Assembly (NCBI GenBank): GCA_963710625.1
Contig: CAVQBG010000028.1
Location: 43,835 to 107,834, forward strand
From: Sva-07 sp963710625
Lineage (GTDB): Bacteria > Actinomycetota > Acidimicrobiia > Acidimicrobiales > Ilumatobacteraceae
Reading direction: 5' to 3'
DNA: 64,000 bases
Part shown: piece after piece, positions 62,488-64,000 of the stretch
Numbering within the stretch: position 1 is the first letter of the stretch
How the letters are laid out: each line of letters begins with the position of its first letter
The notes under the pieces: model-generated
Databases searched by the model: none
Told to the model about the DNA's origin: nothing
What the model saw: the letters and a program-made list of their open reading frames with translations, nothing else
Position numbers and translations under genes: made by a program

Positions 62488-62509
62488 TCGCGCCACGGGT
62501 TCACGAGAA
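62463..62509 (-). repeat. 47-nt palindromic repeat, family 3, copy 3 (overlaps MFS stop)
   Basis: Minus strand starts TTCTCGTGAACCCGTGG and ends CACGGGTTCGCGGGAA. It aligns end to end with copy 1. The plus-strand TAA at 62485-62487 that ends the MFS reading frame is within the element. Confidence 0.78.
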
Positions 62510-62523
62510 CGGCGATGCGGTGG

Positions 62524-64000
62524 TCAGCGGTGCGCCGCGAGGCGGTCGGCGATGCCATCGACGAGTGCGGACGGCGGCGCACCGGCGTCCTCGAGCACAG
62601 TCGAGGAAGGTCTCGCCGGGGATTCGCCACAGCGTCGCATCGCCAACGGTCGTGACCGTTGCGGTTCGTGGTCGCCGATCGAACAACCCGATCTCACCGA
62701 ACCAGCCGTTGCGTCCGATTTCACCGACCGGTCGGCCGCTCACCGTCGCCACCAACGATCCGGATCACGATGAACAGGTCGTCGGGATCGGCGCCCTCGT
62801 GAATACACCACCGTGCCAGATGGAAACCGCACCTCCTCGGCCCCGGCGGCCAGTCGTTCGAGCGACGATCGAGGAACGCGCCTTCGAAGGTGTTTGACCG
62901 CGTGCAGCACCGCCACCCGTGGCGCAAGATCTCTCTGCCTGGCCGCAGCGACACGGCCCGAACACCACGAGCGGTCGGACGGCAAGGCTGCCCACCAACA
63001 GCACAGCAAGTAAGCAACGGCAACCAGCGATGCGTCCAGCCCGAAGAGGGCGATCAGTACCGGCCGGCGGCAACGGCACCGACCAGCTTGCCGGTGTTCG
63101 CCGCACCGTTGATCGCGCCCCGAAGACCCGCCCGAGTGACGTCGGGCTCGGTGACCCGTTGCACCATCACGACGATCACCACCTCGAAGACCACCATTCC
63201 CACGCCGACGCCGACGAGTCCGACACAGGCCCACAGGGTCCTGGTGATGATCGCCAACGCCGCCGTCGGCACTGCCGTCGCGACCAGTGCGAACAACACC
63301 AGGACGAGACCAGCGAGGGCGAATCGGCGGCACGAGCCGCCACCGGCATCGCGAGCACCGCACCGAGACCGATCGCACCGGCGAGCAGACCGATCACGTC
63401 GACCGGGGCGTCGGCCCGATCACGAACCACGTAGACGTGCAGCACCATCTCGGCACCCCGCACCGAATGCATCACCCCGATCAGCAGCACGATCGCGGGC
63501 AACGCCGCGGTCGACCGCACGGCGCCGATGCCATCGACGAATCCCTTGATCAGGCCGAGCCGGGGCATCGACGACCGGGATGTCGCTCCGTCTGCGCTCG
63601 CAGAATGGTCGGGGAGACCGTGAACGGACCCGATGAGCAGCCCGGACGGCGCCAAGGTCGCTGCGTTGACGGCGAAGCCGACGGCGGGTGACCCCACCGC
63701 TGCGGATCGCGGCGCCCAGGAGCGGACCGACGAAGGTCATGATCTGACGGACGGTGCTCAGCAGCGCATTCGCCCCGGCGAGATGACGTTCCCCGGCGAT
63801 CGCCGGAACAGACCGCCGACAATGCCGGCCGAGTCGGCGCGGCGATCGTGTACGACGCCACGACGATCACCAGCACCGAGACCGAACGCCAGACCGTTGT
63901 TGGCGGCCAGCAGCGACAGCGCCGACCATGAGCAGCGCCGGGAGAACTCGATCGTGACCAGCATCGAACGCACGTTGCTCCGATCGACCAGCGAACCGGC
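62524..64000 (-). pseudogene. MFS transporter fused to a cNMP-binding domain, frame broken many times, cut by the window edge
   Basis: Pieces in three minus-strand frames assemble into one protein. The MFS part includes MTFVGPLLGAAIRSG, VGFAVNAATLAPSGLLIGS, AALPAIVLLIGVMHSVRGAEM, VIGLLAGAIGLGAVLAMPVAA, LACVGLVGVGVGMVVFEVV-like spans and GAINGAANTGKLVGAVAAG. The tail is a cNMP-binding domain: LERLAAGAEEVRFPSGTVV, IHEGADPDDLFIV, WFGEIGLFDRRPRTATV and GIADRLAAHR. I count at least seven frame changes; one is an extra base near 62597. This density suggests poor sequence quality or advanced decay. The cassette keeps Glu and Arg for cNMP binding. Confidence 0.7.

Noticed and set aside
39332..64000. 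Type I secretion or defence island interpretation of the giant gene and ABC operon
   Set aside because: No membrane-fusion protein, RTX repeats, nuclease, helicase or other defence genes; the giant protein has its own signal-type N-terminus.

Overview
The window is a high-GC chromosomal segment of an actinobacterium. Form I CO dehydrogenase genes, an Rpf-type muralytic enzyme, many AAA/winged-helix regulators, frequent GTG starts and very GC-rich third codon positions suggest Actinomycetota. My inference, not proven here, is Acidimicrobiia of the Ilumatobacter type. I saw no rRNA, tRNA, CRISPR array, prophage or insertion sequence. Coding density is high and no stretch longer than 300 bases lacks a gene.

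Layout. Bases 1-9.6 kb hold the end of an FtsX-type permease, a PLP cysteine-synthase-like enzyme, a metallo-beta-lactamase-fold hydrolase, a protein built of 13-residue repeats, a zinc peptidase, an Rpf-like enzyme, an EF-G-like GTPase and acylphosphatase. Bases 9.7-17 kb hold a large winged-helix/ATPase regulator, a flavin monooxygenase-like enzyme, an OsmC protein, a methyltransferase, a cupin and an NADP oxidoreductase. Bases 17-26.1 kb are a complete aerobic CO dehydrogenase locus: a divergent LysR regulator, then coxM, coxS, coxL, an XdhC/CoxF-like gene with a metal-binding tail, a MocA-like transferase, coxD, coxG and coxE. From coxS to coxE each gene overlaps the next. Bases 26.1-39 kb are mixed housekeeping genes: PNPOx/GAF proteins, a hemerythrin protein, a tiny C2H2 zinc-finger protein, glutaminase, an AIM24 protein, a frameshifted LysR gene, an acyl-CoA dehydrogenase-like protein, dienelactone hydrolase and a vapBC toxin-antitoxin pair with its operator.

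Bases 39.3-64 kb look like a cyclic-nucleotide neighbourhood. A class III cyclase/ATPase/TPR protein is followed by a 4300-residue secreted protein with an overlapping lipoprotein gene. The giant protein has beta-propellers, a CSLREA beta-helix, about 46 copies of the pentapeptide PVASL and a gingipain-like domain. Upstream of it lies a three-gene operon: an NTE-type phospholipase with two cNMP-binding domains, an FtsX/DevC-like permease, and an ABC ATPase with a C-terminal cNMP-binding domain. A fourth cNMP-binding protein, an MFS fusion, lies at the right edge. Both MFS genes there are broken by several one-base shifts.

Scattered between genes are three families of short palindromes of constant length: 50 nt with GTTTGCG ends, 47 nt with GTCTCrGCGGA ends, and 47 nt with TTCTCGTGAA ends. 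They are absent from gene interiors apart from one that supplies a stop codon. Together with the giant protein and the cNMP-linked operon they are the most interesting material here.
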